The notes under the pieces are model-generated. The model saw only the letters and a program-made list of their open reading frames with translations. It ran no database searches and was not told the DNA's origin. A program made the translations under genes and the position numbers. From Marinobacter profundi (GTDB taxonomy: Bacteria; Pseudomonadota; Gammaproteobacteria; Pseudomonadales; Oleiphilaceae), in NCBI RefSeq assembly GCF_002744715.1, contig NZ_KZ319370.1, positions 248,001-312,000 of the forward strand: a DNA stretch of 64,000 nt, written 5' to 3'. Position 1 is the first letter of the stretch. Every line of letters begins with the position of its first letter. Shown here piece by piece: positions 43,695-52,475 of the stretch.

Positions 43695-44410
43695 ACAAGA
43701 CACCGGAACGGATAGAGAGCCTGGCGGCGGAATATGTCCTGGGCAGCCTGCGGGGACCGGCACGCAGACGGTTCGAACGCTGGATGATGGAATCGGTGCG
43801 GGTGCGCCAGGAGGTCTGGTTCTGGGAAACGCGGCTCGGTGAACTCACCGGTGCAGTGGAAGAGAAGCGGCCCCCGGAAGCGGTGTGGCAGCGGATTGAA
43901 CAGCGGTTGTGGTCTGACCGCGGCCATCCGGCGAAGGCCCGCACCACGACACCTCCTACAAGAACACCCCGGGGCGCCTGGTTCTGGCCGGGCTGGAGCC
44001 TGCTGGCTACCGCCGCCGCGCTGGTGATGGCGGTGGTGCTGGTGCGCCAGCCGGCCCCGGTTGCCTATCCGCAGTTGTCGGGTGCGATTGTCCAGCAGAA
44101 CGTCGCCGATCCGCTCTGGCTGGTCAGTGAAACCACGGTGGACAACCGCCTGAAACTGCGGCCGGTGGCGGCAGCGGAGCCCGAACAGGGCAAGGATTAC
44201 GAGCTGTGGATTGTTCCGGAGCAGGGTGATCCGCTGTCCCTCGGTGTCTTGCCGGTGGGTGGTATCTATCAGGTGACCCTCACCGATGCCGCCCGTGAGG
44301 CCCTCAGTCGCAGCCGTACCCTGGCCATCAGCCTGGAGCCCAAGGGCGGTTCGCCGACCGGTGCACCCACCGGGCCAATTCTTCACGTCACCAAGCTGTA
44401 CGAACTGTAG
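43691..44410 (+). CDS. RskA-like anti-sigma factor
   Basis: 239 residues. A cytoplasmic N-terminal sigma-binding segment (AAEYVLGSLRGPARRRFERW), one membrane helix (about 100-118) and an extracytoplasmic RskA domain (about 125-239; KDYELWIVPEQGDPLSLGVL). It holds the adjacent sigma factor at the membrane until an envelope signal triggers release, normally by proteolysis. The ATG at 43691 overlaps the sigma TGA. The zinc HxxxCxxC motif is absent, typical for RskA. Confidence 0.9.
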   Translation: MNKTPERIESLAAEYVLGSLRGPARRRFERWMMESVRVRQEVWFWETRLGELTGAVEEKRPPEAVWQRIEQRLWSDRGHPAKARTTTPPTRTPRGAWFWPGWSLLATAAALVMAVVLVRQPAPVAYPQLSGAIVQQNVADPLWLVSETTVDNRLKLRPVAAAEPEQGKDYELWIVPEQGDPLSLGVLPVGGIYQVTLTDAAREALSRSRTLAISLEPKGGSPTGAPTGPILHVTKLYEL

Positions 44411-44489
44411 ACGGAGGCAGCGTGCCGGCCGTGGCTACCGTGGCAGGTGAGCGCACCGGGCCCCTCGCGGTGTAGGGGGAACTCCCGAG

Positions 44490-44507
44490 AGGGTTCCCCT
44501 CGGGTTT
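44490..44507 (+). terminator. Possible terminator after the anti-sigma gene
   Basis: CCCGAG and CTCGGG (about 44483-44488 and 44499-44504) can pair, followed by TTT. A competing stem GGGGAAC/GTTCCCC overlaps it. Modest hairpin, short T tract. Confidence 0.35.
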
Positions 44508-44522
44508 GGCGGTTAATTGGTC

Positions 44523-44528
44523 TATAAT
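44523..44528 (+). promoter_or_regulatory. Candidate -10 box for metNIQ
   Basis: A perfect TATAAT lies 47 bases before the metN start. No convincing -35 element is found 16-18 bases upstream, and I see no SAM riboswitch fold in the short leader. Confidence 0.35.
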
Positions 44529-44574
44529 GGCCGGTTTTAACGCTGCACCCACAAGGCGCTGACAGGGCTCACAC

Positions 44575-45582
44575 GTGATTGAATTTGATCAGGTCCAGAA
44601 GTCATACCAGGTGGCGGGCCGGGCGATCCCCGCGCTCCATCCTACCAGTATGACCATCGCAGCTGGCGAAGTCTTCGGCATCGTCGGCCACTCCGGGGCA
44701 GGGAAATCAACGCTGGTGCGTCTGATTAACCTGCTGGAACGCCCGACGGGCGGCCGTATTCTTATTGATGGCGAGAATGTGACCGGCTATGACGCCGGCG
44801 AGTTGCGGGCCTTTCGCCGCAAGGTCGGGATGATCTTCCAGCATTTCAACCTGCTGTCATCCAAGACCGTGGCCGACAACATTGCCTTCCCGATGAAGCT
44901 GGCCGGTATTTACTCCCGGAGTGAGATCCGTGACCGGGTCAGCGAGTTACTGGCCCGGGTCGGGCTGGCCGATCATGCGGACAAGTACCCCTCCCAGCTG
45001 TCCGGCGGCCAGAAGCAGCGGGTCGGTATTGCCCGTGCCCTCGCCTGCCGGCCGACCATCCTGCTGTGCGATGAAGCCACCAGTGCGCTGGACCCGCAGA
45101 CCACCCAGTCGGTGCTGTCGCTGCTGGCAGACATCAACCGTGAGCTGGGGCTGACGATTGTACTGATTACCCATGAAATGGACGTGGTACGCCGGGTCTG
45201 TGACCGGGTGGCGGTCATGGACGCCGGTCGCGTGGTGGAGATGGGGGCGGTGAGCGATGTCTTCCTGCATCCGCAGCATCCCACCACCCGGGACTTCGTG
45301 TTTGAAAGCGAGAACATCGATCGCGGTGAGATGCAGCAGGATCTGGCCCATGCCGATGGCCGCATCCTGCGGCTCACCTTCCGCGGTGAATCCACCTACC
45401 GGCCGCTGCTGGGCAGTGTGGCGCGGCAGTCCGGTGTGGACTTCAGCATTCTGTCCGGGCGGATCGACCACATCAAGGATACCCCCTACGGCCAGCTGAC
45501 CCTGTCCCTGGTCGGCGGAGACCTGGAGGTTGCCATGCAGGCGCTGGAAGCCGCCGACGTTCATGTGGAGGTACTGCGCTGA
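44575..45582 (+). CDS. metN: Methionine ABC transporter ATP-binding protein MetN
   Basis: 335 residues, GTG start at 44575. Walker [11 protein letters not shown]-loop FQHFNLLSS, signature SGGQKQR, Walker [13 protein letters not shown] and switch ITHEM are intact. The C-terminal NIL domain (about 250-335; [20 protein letters not shown]) binds methionine and inhibits transport when the cell is replete. Its TGA overlaps the metI ATG. Confidence 0.95.
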   Translation: MIEFDQVQKSYQVAGRAIPALHPTSMTIAAGEVFGIVGHSGAGKSTLVRLINLLERPTGGRILIDGENVTGYDAGELRAFRRKVGMIFQHFNLLSSKTVADNIAFPMKLAGIYSRSEIRDRVSELLARVGLADHADKYPSQLSGGQKQRVGIARALACRPTILLCDEATSALDPQTTQSVLSLLADINRELGLTIVLITHEMDVVRRVCDRVAVMDAGRVVEMGAVSDVFLHPQHPTTRDFVFESENIDRGEMQQDLAHADGRILRLTFRGESTYRPLLGSVARQSGVDFSILSGRIDHIKDTPYGQLTLSLVGGDLEVAMQALEAADVHVEVLR

Positions 45583-46259
45583 TGGAAGCCTTGCTGAACG
45601 GATTGTTTACCAACGTGGACTGGGCGGAGATTGGCTGGGCGAGCTGGGACACCCTGGTGATGGTGGGGCTGTCACTGCTGTTCAGTGTGCTGATCGGCCT
45701 GCCGGTCGGCGTGCTGCTGTTCCTCACCGGCAAGCGCCAGTTGCTGGAGCAGCCGGTGGCCTACGCCATCCTGTCGTTTGTGGTGAACGTGCTGCGCTCG
45801 GTACCGTTTATCATCCTGCTGATTGTGATGATCCCGTTTACCGTGATGCTGATCGGTACCTCGCTGGGAGTGGCCGGCGCCATTCCGCCGCTGGTTGCCG
45901 GCGGTGCGCCGTTTTTCGCCCGGCTGGTGGAGACCTCGTTGCGGGAGGTGGACCGCGGCATCATCGAGGCGACCCAGGCGATGGGTGCCAACGTGCGGCA
46001 GATTATCCTGGGTGCACTGCTGCCGGAGGCCCTGCCAGGCATCATCGCGGGCATTACCGTCACCGCGATTACCCTGGTGTCCTACGCGGCCATGTCCGGC
46101 GTTATCGGCGGCGGTGGCCTGGGTGACCTGGCCATCCGCTTCGGTTATCAACGATTCCAGACCGATGTCATGGTGATTACTGTAGCCTTACTGGTAATTT
46201 TTGTGCAGTTGCTGCAGATGGCCGGGGATCGGCTGGTGCTGTATTTCAGCCGCAAATAA
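45582..46259 (+). CDS. metI: Methionine ABC transporter permease MetI
   Basis: 225 residues with five membrane helices. EAA motif EVDRGIIEATQAMGANVRQI and the family ending GGGLGDLAIRFGYQRF are present. It forms the membrane channel with MetN and receives D/L-methionine from MetQ. ATGA overlap with metN and a 21-base gap to metQ show a three-gene operon. Confidence 0.95.
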   Translation: MEALLNGLFTNVDWAEIGWASWDTLVMVGLSLLFSVLIGLPVGVLLFLTGKRQLLEQPVAYAILSFVVNVLRSVPFIILLIVMIPFTVMLIGTSLGVAGAIPPLVAGGAPFFARLVETSLREVDRGIIEATQAMGANVRQIILGALLPEALPGIIAGITVTAITLVSYAAMSGVIGGGGLGDLAIRFGYQRFQTDVMVITVALLVIFVQLLQMAGDRLVLYFSRK

Positions 46260-46280
46260 TTCAAACAGGAGAATGCTTCT

Positions 46281-47063
46281 ATGAACGTCAAGAAAACCCT
46301 GGTGGCACTGGCTGCCGTTGCAACTTTTTCCGCGGCCAACGCCGCTGACAAGCTGAGCGTGGCCGCCACTCCGGTGCCCCATGCCGAGATTCTGGAGTTC
46401 GTGAAGCCGATGCTGGCGGAGCAGGGCGTGGAGCTGGACGTCAAGGTGTTCACCGACTATGTGCAGCCGAACATCCAGGTGGACCAGAAGCGGATGGACG
46501 CCAACTTCTTCCAGCACAAGCCTTACCTGGACGAATTCAATGCCGGCCGGGGTACCGACCTGGTGACCGTCACAGGTGTCCATGTTGAGCCCTTCGGTGC
46601 CTACTCCAGCAAGATCAAGTCACTTGATGAGCTGAAAGAAGGCGCGGTGGTTGCTATCCCCAATGATCCGACCAACGGTGGCCGCGCACTCCTGCTGCTG
46701 CAACAGGCCGGCCTGATCAAGCTGGAAGATGCCAGCAAGATCACTGCCACGCCGCGGGATATTGCCGAGAACCCGAAGGATCTCGACTTCAAGGAGCTGG
46801 AAGCCGCCACCCTGCCCCGCATCCTGAACCAGGTTGACATGGCGCTGATCAACACCAACTACGCCCTCGAAGCCGGCCTCAACCCGACCGAGGATGCCCT
46901 GCTGATTGAAGGTGCCGAGTCGCCCTACGTCAACATCCTGGTGTCCCGTCCGGACAACAAGGACAGCGCCGCCATGCAGAAGCTGTCCGGTGCCCTGACC
47001 TCCCAGGCGGTGAAGGATTTCATCCTCGAGAAGTACGAAGGTGCCGTGGTACCGGCGTTCTGA
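46281..47063 (+). CDS. metQ: Methionine-binding protein MetQ
   Basis: 260 residues. The NLPA/MetQ core is clear: SVAATPVPHAEILEFVKPML, DANFFQHKPYLDEFN, FGAYSSKIKSLDEL and AIPNDPTNGGRALLLLQQAG. Most gammaproteobacterial MetQ proteins are lipoproteins, but the signal here ends FSAANAADKL with no cysteine, so this copy should be a free periplasmic protein. CAGGAG lies 8 bases before the ATG. Confidence 0.94.
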   Translation: MNVKKTLVALAAVATFSAANAADKLSVAATPVPHAEILEFVKPMLAEQGVELDVKVFTDYVQPNIQVDQKRMDANFFQHKPYLDEFNAGRGTDLVTVTGVHVEPFGAYSSKIKSLDELKEGAVVAIPNDPTNGGRALLLLQQAGLIKLEDASKITATPRDIAENPKDLDFKELEAATLPRILNQVDMALINTNYALEAGLNPTEDALLIEGAESPYVNILVSRPDNKDSAAMQKLSGALTSQAVKDFILEKYEGAVVPAF

Positions 47064-47086
47064 TCCGCGGTTTCATGGCTTACTGA

Positions 47087-47116
47087 AAAACCGGCTCATC
47101 GCGAGCCGGTTTTTTG
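47087..47116 (+). terminator. Intrinsic terminator of metNIQ
   Basis: AAAACCGGCTC (47087-47097) and GAGCCGGTTTT (47103-47113) form a perfect 11-bp stem with a 5-base loop, ending in a run of T. It starts 24 bases after the metQ stop. Confidence 0.92.
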
Positions 47117-47242
47117 TGGGCGACGAGTCTCGGTATTGACCCAACTGACGGACCGCCCGGCGAGAATGTCAAAGATCCCCGTGGTTGTTCAGTGTACAAG
47201 TGTGCGCTGAAGTAAAAACAACAAACTCTGGGGATACCCGAT

Positions 47243-48505
47243 ATGACATGGATGAATCGCAACCCTGGCCGGTTACGGCCGGTCACCCTGCTGCTTTGCA
47301 CACTGTTGGCCCTGGCCGCGCCACCGGTACTGGCGGGCTGGTTTGGCACCAACGACAGCCGTGACACCAACCCCGGGGTAACCCGGGCGGTGATCTTCGT
47401 CGGTAACAACTGGGACGGCACGATCGATGTCGTGGATGCCGGCAGTTACCAGAAGCTGGGCCGGATCAATGGCATCCCGGACAAGCGCCAGCGGATGACC
47501 GAGATTATCCTCAACCCGGTACGACTGGCCTTTTTCGAGGCGATCCGCTACCTGATCGGGGAAGGCCATGACCAATACGTCGACGATATGTACAGCAGCC
47601 CCGATGGCCGCCTGCTGATCGTGTCCCGGCCCAGCTTTGGCGATGTGGTGGCGATTGAAACCGACACCGGCCAGATCGCCTGGCGCTTCCGGGTGGAGGG
47701 TTACCGTTCCGACCACATGGCCATCTCGCCGGATGGTACCCGGGTGGCGGTGTCCGCCTCCACTGGTAACGTGGTCCACATTCTCGACCTGCAGACCGGT
47801 ACCGAGCTGGGCCGTTTTCCGACCGGCAACTCGCCCCACGAGAATGTCTATTCCAAAGACGGCTCGAAGATCTACCATGCCAGTATCGGCCACGTGTTCA
47901 CCCCGCTCGACAACAACCTGCTGGACTTCACCAAGGGTGAGCGGGTGTTCCAGGTGGTGGATGCCGAGACCCTGGAAATTCTCCAGCGCTTCGATTTTGC
48001 GGAAAAGCTCAGTGCCGCCGGTTATCAGGATCTGAGCCCGGCCATCCGGCCCATGGCCCATACCCCCGACGAGCGCTTTTTCTACTTCCAGTTGTCGTTT
48101 CTGCACGGCTTTGTTGAATACGACATGCAGCAGGGCGTGGTCACCCGGCTGGCGCGGCTGCCAAACCTGGTGCCGGACTTGCCGGAGGAGCTCTACGTCA
48201 ATGATTCCGCCCACCACGGCATCGCGATGAATGGCGCCGGAGACACCCTGTGCGTGGCCGGCACCATGAGTGACTATGTGGCCATCGTTGACCGGGAAAC
48301 CTTCAGTTACCGGTTGCTGACCGGGTTGGGGGCGAAGCCCTACTGGGTCACCTCCGATGCCTCCGGCGACTACTGCTACATTTCCTGGAGCGGTACCGAC
48401 CAGATGTCGGTGATTTCCTACCGTACCGCGACGGAAGTGGCACGGGTGGATGTGGGTGACCATCCCCAGCGGATCCGTGAGGGCCGGGTACCGGCCGGCT
48501 GGTGA
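47243..48505 (+). CDS. Secreted YncE-like beta-propeller protein
   Basis: 420 residues with a signal peptide (LLLCTLLALAAPPVLA, about 15-31). Repeating blade-like segments follow: IFVGNNWDGTIDVVDAGSYQ, SPDGRLLIVSRPSFGDVVAI, SPDGTRVAVSASTGNVVHIL, AGTMSDYVAIVDRETF, all of the YncE/PQQ-like 40-residue propeller type. No haem (CxxCH) or PQQ-dehydrogenase residues are seen, so it is probably a binding or scaffold protein. It is transcribed alone between two terminators. Confidence 0.8.
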   Translation: MTWMNRNPGRLRPVTLLLCTLLALAAPPVLAGWFGTNDSRDTNPGVTRAVIFVGNNWDGTIDVVDAGSYQKLGRINGIPDKRQRMTEIILNPVRLAFFEAIRYLIGEGHDQYVDDMYSSPDGRLLIVSRPSFGDVVAIETDTGQIAWRFRVEGYRSDHMAISPDGTRVAVSASTGNVVHILDLQTGTELGRFPTGNSPHENVYSKDGSKIYHASIGHVFTPLDNNLLDFTKGERVFQVVDAETLEILQRFDFAEKLSAAGYQDLSPAIRPMAHTPDERFFYFQLSFLHGFVEYDMQQGVVTRLARLPNLVPDLPEELYVNDSAHHGIAMNGAGDTLCVAGTMSDYVAIVDRETFSYRLLTGLGAKPYWVTSDASGDYCYISWSGTDQMSVISYRTATEVARVDVGDHPQRIREGRVPAGW

Positions 48506-48520
48506 CGAAGGCGACCGACA

Positions 48521-48555
48521 AAAAAAGCCGGACAACGCAGGTTGGCCGGCCTTTG
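48521..48555. terminator. Bidirectional terminator between propeller and peroxiredoxin genes
   Basis: GCCGG (48527-48531) pairs with CCGGC (48546-48550), with inner CAAC/GTTG pairs and a GCAG loop. A run of seven A precedes and CTTT follows, so it can serve the plus strand weakly and the minus strand well. Confidence 0.7.
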
Positions 48556-48574
48556 GTTTACTGCGGGATGGTGA

Positions 48575-49228
48575 TCAGTCACCGCTCCAGTTGGTCTTCG
48601 GGTCCGGTGTCATCCGCAGGTAGGATTTCACCGCCTGGTAACCTTTCGGGAAGCGTTGCCTGATTTCATCCTCGTCCTGCAGGGACGGCACGATGACCAC
48701 GTCGCTGCCGCGCTCCCAGTTGCCCGGGGTAGCCACCTTGTGCTCATCGGTCAGCTGCAGCGAATCAATAACCCGCAGCACTTCATTGAAATTACGACCG
48801 GTGCTGGCGGGATAGGTGATGATCAGGCGCACCTTCCTGTTCGGGTCAATGACAAACAGCGAACGCACGGTCAGGGTGTCGTTGGCGTTCGGGTGGATCA
48901 TGTCGTAGAGGTCGGAAACCGTGCGGTCTTCGTCGGCAATGATCGGGAAGTTCACCACACAGCCCTGGGTTTCCTCGATATCCTTGATCCATTCCTTGTG
49001 GGAATCCACCGGATCCACGCTCAGGGCAATGGCCTTGACGTTGCGCCGGGCAAATTCATCCTTCAGCTTGGCGGTCAGGCCCAATTCGGTGGTGCACACC
49101 GGGGTGAAGTCCGCCGGGTGGGAAAACAGCACACCCCAGCTGTCACCCAGCCAGTCGTAGAAGCGAATCCGGCCTTCGCTGGAATCCTGTTCGAAGTCCG
49201 GTGCGGTATCTCCAAGACGTAAACTCAT
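48575..49228 (-). CDS. 1-Cys peroxiredoxin (Prx6 family)
   Basis: 217 residues. Peroxidatic Cys45 is in HPADFTPVCTTELG; the family segment DPVDSHKEWIKDIEE and the long C-terminal extension (YPASTGRNFNEVLRVIDSLQ) mark the Prx6/1-Cys group. A second cysteine (GCVVNFP) is not at the 2-Cys resolving position. It reduces hydrogen and organic peroxides in the cytoplasm. The ATG at 49228 has AGGAG 8 bases upstream. Confidence 0.94.
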   Translation of the reverse strand: MSLRLGDTAPDFEQDSSEGRIRFYDWLGDSWGVLFSHPADFTPVCTTELGLTAKLKDEFARRNVKAIALSVDPVDSHKEWIKDIEETQGCVVNFPIIADEDRTVSDLYDMIHPNANDTLTVRSLFVIDPNRKVRLIITYPASTGRNFNEVLRVIDSLQLTDEHKVATPGNWERGSDVVIVPSLQDEDEIRQRFPKGYQAVKSYLRMTPDPKTNWSGD

Positions 49229-49438
49229 AGTGCTTTCTCCTTGCTCGATCAACATCGTTGAGGGTTACAACACGCTGTTGCCTGTGCCGACCCGGGGCCG
49301 GGACCTGCTTTGAGTCTATACGATAATGAGTGGGGATGACGGGGCCGGAACACAAGGGCGATGACCTGTCTCATCTGCCCTCGCCTTCCCGCCCCGCCGA
49401 TTGCCCGGGTTTTCCCCGGCTAACCCCGGGAGTCCCCG

Positions 49439-50812
49439 TTACCCTTTTTGCACGCCGAGGCTCTTTTGCTTGTCAAAATGCTCGCGGGTGAGTTTGAACA
49501 CCACCGGGCTGAGCAGCAGCAGCGCGATCAGGTTGGGCAGCGCCATCATCGCGTTGAGGGTGTCGGCCACCAGCCAGACAAAACCCAGATTGAGGGTGGC
49601 GCCTACGGGGATCGCCAGGATCCACAGTACCCGGTACGGGGTGATGGCTTTCACGCCGAAGAGGAATTCAACGCAGCGTTCACCATAGAACGACCAGCCC
49701 AGGATGGTGGTGAAGGCAAACACCGCCAGCGCGATGGCGACCACATAGTTGCCAATGCCCGGCATGGCTTCGGCAAAGGCCAGGGAGGTCAGCTCGGCAC
49801 CGGACACACCGGAGGTCCAGGTTCCGGAGGTGATGATCACCAGACCGGTGATGGAACAGATGATGATGGTGTCGATGAAGGTACCCAGCATGGCCACCAT
49901 GCCCTGGTTGATCGGGTCCCGGGTCTGGGCGGCTGCGTGGGCAATCGGTGCCGACCCGAGGCCGGCCTCGTTGGAGAAAATACCCCGCGCCACACCAAAG
50001 CGGATGGCAGCCCATACCGCCGCGCCGGCAAAGCCGCCTTCGGCGGCAATCGGGCTGAAGGCATGCTTGAATACCAGCGCAAAGGCGGCCGGAATCTCGC
50101 TGGCATTGATGGCCAGTACAACCAGTCCGGCAATGACATAGGAAATCGCCATCAGCGGTACCAGGGCGCTGGCAACATGGCCGATCCGGCGGATACCGCC
50201 GATCAGCACCAGGCCCACCAGCACCATCAGGATCAGGCCGGTTACCCAGTGTGGCAGCTGGAAGTTGGCCTCCAGAACATCCGCCACCGAGTTGGCCTGC
50301 ACGGTATTGCCGATGCCAAAACCGGCAATGGCCGCGAAAATGGCAAACAGTACGCCGAGCCAGGCCCAGTTCTTGCCCAGGCCGTTGCGGATGTAATACA
50401 TCGGACCGCCAACGTGAGCACCACGCTCGTCCACTTCGCGGAAACGGACGGCGAGGACGGCCTCGGAATACTTGGTGGCCATACCCACCAGGGCGGTCAG
50501 CCACATCCACAGCAGGGCGCCCGGTCCACCGAGGAACACCGCGGTGGCAACCCCCGCGATATTGCCGGTGCCTACCGTTGCCGACAACGCTGTCATCAGC
50601 GCCTGGAACGGCGGAATCTCACCCTCGCTGGCATCGTCCTTGCTGGCATGGCGGCCCTGCCACATCAGCCGGAAGCCGGCGCCGAGCTTGAGGATCGGCA
50701 TGAGTTTGAGGCCGAGACTGAGGAACAGGCCCACACCGAGAATCATGACCAGCATGGGCGGGCCCCATACCAGGCCGTTAATGTCACCAATGAACGCTTG
50801 AATGGCTTCCAT
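49439..50812 (-). CDS. Alanine/glycine:sodium symporter (AGCS family)
   Basis: 457 residues from the ATG at 50812 (AGGAG 7 bases upstream), with about 11 membrane helices. AGCS features include PPFQALMTALSATVGTGNIA, GGPGALLWMWLTALVGMATK, GVARGIFSNEAGLGSAPIAH and GWSFYGERC. It takes up alanine or glycine with Na+, matching a marine life style. No amino-acid catabolic gene adjoins it. Confidence 0.94.
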   Translation of the reverse strand: MEAIQAFIGDINGLVWGPPMLVMILGVGLFLSLGLKLMPILKLGAGFRLMWQGRHASKDDASEGEIPPFQALMTALSATVGTGNIAGVATAVFLGGPGALLWMWLTALVGMATKYSEAVLAVRFREVDERGAHVGGPMYYIRNGLGKNWAWLGVLFAIFAAIAGFGIGNTVQANSVADVLEANFQLPHWVTGLILMVLVGLVLIGGIRRIGHVASALVPLMAISYVIAGLVVLAINASEIPAAFALVFKHAFSPIAAEGGFAGAAVWAAIRFGVARGIFSNEAGLGSAPIAHAAAQTRDPINQGMVAMLGTFIDTIIICSITGLVIITSGTWTSGVSGAELTSLAFAEAMPGIGNYVVAIALAVFAFTTILGWSFYGERCVEFLFGVKAITPYRVLWILAIPVGATLNLGFVWLVADTLNAMMALPNLIALLLLSPVVFKLTREHFDKQKSLGVQKG

Positions 50813-51109
50813 GGTTTCTCCTGTTGGTTCCGGGCGCGAAGCGGCCGGAAGGTGTAATGGATCGTCCTGCGGACGCATCAGGAATAGCTTTTTGCTATCG
50901 TAACCCGTTGAGTTTAGTCATTAATATTCAGCTGTAAATGGAAAAGTCCGATGAGCCGGCTGTGGCAGCCGGAGCGCGGGATTTTTTTTACCCTCTGCGT
51001 TGCCTGTTCCGGCCGGGATTGCCTATGGTTATAGGTACCCATCGGAAATCTGCAGCCGGTAAACCCTGGCCGCGTGAACTGCCCGATCCGGACCAGAAGG
51101 AGATTGACC
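50813..51109. other. Intergenic region AGCS symporter/CBS protein
   Basis: 297 bases with divergent promoters expected. An AT-richer part lies at 50885-50940 and a T-run near 50983-50990. I see no further gene or strong structured element. Confidence 0.4.
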
Positions 51110-51538
51110 ATGCGTTCGCTCAAAGTGTCTGATGTAATGTGGAACCACATCGAACCCATCCGTTGTGGCACACCGCTGACCAGGGTGGTCAAGACCTTGC
51201 TTGCCAACCATGTAACCGGTTTGCCCGTTGTCGATGAACACCGTAAGGTACTCGGCTTTGTCTCCGAACAGGATTGCATCCACTCGCTGCTGGTGAGCAG
51301 TTACCATTGCGAAGGTGAACCCACGGTGGATGACGTGATGTTCCGCTCACCGCTGACGGTCGGTCCCGAAATGGCGGTGATTGACCTTGCCCAGAACCTC
51401 GGTGCCGGCAAGCCGAAGGTCTATCCGGTGGTCGATCATGACCGGCTTATCGGCGTCGTCACCCGTACCGCCATTCTGGCCGAGCTGGCAAAATCCGGGT
51501 GCGGCATTGAATTACCCAAATTTGTCGAGGCCGACTAG
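51110..51538 (+). CDS. Tandem CBS-domain protein
   Basis: 142 residues with AGGAG 7 bases before the ATG at 51110. Two CBS domains: VSDVMWNHIEPIRCGTPLTR to QDCIHSLL (about 5-60) and TVDDVMFRSPLTVGPEMAVI to TRTAILAEL (about 73-130). CBS pairs bind adenosine nucleotides and act as energy or redox sensors. No effector domain is attached. It sits 32 bases before the S-formylglutathione hydrolase gene and may be cotranscribed with it. Confidence 0.9.
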   Translation: MRSLKVSDVMWNHIEPIRCGTPLTRVVKTLLANHVTGLPVVDEHRKVLGFVSEQDCIHSLLVSSYHCEGEPTVDDVMFRSPLTVGPEMAVIDLAQNLGAGKPKVYPVVDHDRLIGVVTRTAILAELAKSGCGIELPKFVEAD

Positions 51539-51570
51539 GCCCCGCGATCTCTCAAGCAACCGAGGTGGCC

Positions 51571-52416
51571 ATGGAACTTATCTCAACCAACGTCAGCTTT
51601 GACGGTGAGCACCGCCGTTACCGGCACCGGTCCGCGGTGCTGGACTGCGATATGGAGTTTGCGGTTTTTCTGCCACCGCAGGCTCTGGGCCGGGAACCGC
51701 GGAAGGTTCCGGTGCTGTACTGGCTGTCGGGGTTGACCTGTACCGATCAGAACTTCATGCAGAAAGCGGGTGCGCAGCGGCGGGCCGCCGAACTCGGCCT
51801 GGCTATTGTGTGCCCGGATACCAGCCCGCGGGGAGTTAACCTGCCGGGTGAGGACGACAGCTACGATTTTGGCAGCGGTGCCGGCTTTTATATCAACGCC
51901 ACCCGGGAGCCGTGGTCCCGTCACTACCGGATGTATGACTACGTGGTCAGCGAGCTGCCCGCGCTGCTGGAGAGCGAATTGCCGTTCACTGACCAGCGGG
52001 GGGTAAGTGGCCACTCCATGGGCGGCCACGGTGCCCTCATCTGTGCCCTGAAGAATCCGGGGCGTTATGCCTCGGTGTCGGCGTTCGCACCCATTGCCAA
52101 CCCTACCGAATGCCCCTGGGGCATCAAGGCGTTTTCCGGTTATCTGGGGGATGACCGCGAGGCCTGGGAAGAATGGGATGCCACCCTGCTGATCCCCTAT
52201 GCCCGTGAGCGCCTGCCGTTACTGATTGACCAGGGCACCGCGGACGAGTTTCTCGATCAGCAGCTCAACCCCGATGCGCTGGCGGACGCCTGCGAGAAGG
52301 TCCACCACCACATCAACCTGCGGATGCACCGGGGTTATGACCACAGCTATTTCTTCATTGCGACCTTTATCGACGACCACCTCAACCACCATGCCCGGGC
52401 GTTGGGGCTGCGTTAG
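51571..52416 (+). CDS. fghA: S-formylglutathione hydrolase
   Basis: 281 residues, the family's usual length. Nucleophile Ser149 in GVSGHSMGGHG, with Asp in LLIDQGTADEF (about 226) and His in HRGYDHSYFF (about 259). It hydrolyses S-formylglutathione to formate and glutathione, the last step of glutathione-dependent formaldehyde removal. The partner dehydrogenase (frmA/adhC) is not in the window. GAGG lies 5 bases before the ATG at 51571. Confidence 0.94.
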   Translation: MELISTNVSFDGEHRRYRHRSAVLDCDMEFAVFLPPQALGREPRKVPVLYWLSGLTCTDQNFMQKAGAQRRAAELGLAIVCPDTSPRGVNLPGEDDSYDFGSGAGFYINATREPWSRHYRMYDYVVSELPALLESELPFTDQRGVSGHSMGGHGALICALKNPGRYASVSAFAPIANPTECPWGIKAFSGYLGDDREAWEEWDATLLIPYARERLPLLIDQGTADEFLDQQLNPDALADACEKVHHHINLRMHRGYDHSYFFIATFIDDHLNHHARALGLR

Positions 52417-52455
52417 GGCTGCGCTGGGGCGTCGGAGCGAATTCAGATAACCTGG

Positions 52456-52470
52456 CCCGCCGCAGGCGGG
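52456..52470. terminator. Small hairpin between fghA and the signalling operon
   Basis: CCCGCC-GCA-GGCGGG is a perfect 6-bp stem with a 3-base loop in the 59-base convergent gap. No T tract, so a weak terminator at best. Confidence 0.3.
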
Positions 52471-52475
52471 GGCGT

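Noticed and set aside
44411..44574. SAM riboswitch before metN
   Set aside because: The 164-base gap contains a terminator-like hairpin and a TATAAT but no arrangement resembling SAM-I, SAM-II or SAM/SAH folds.
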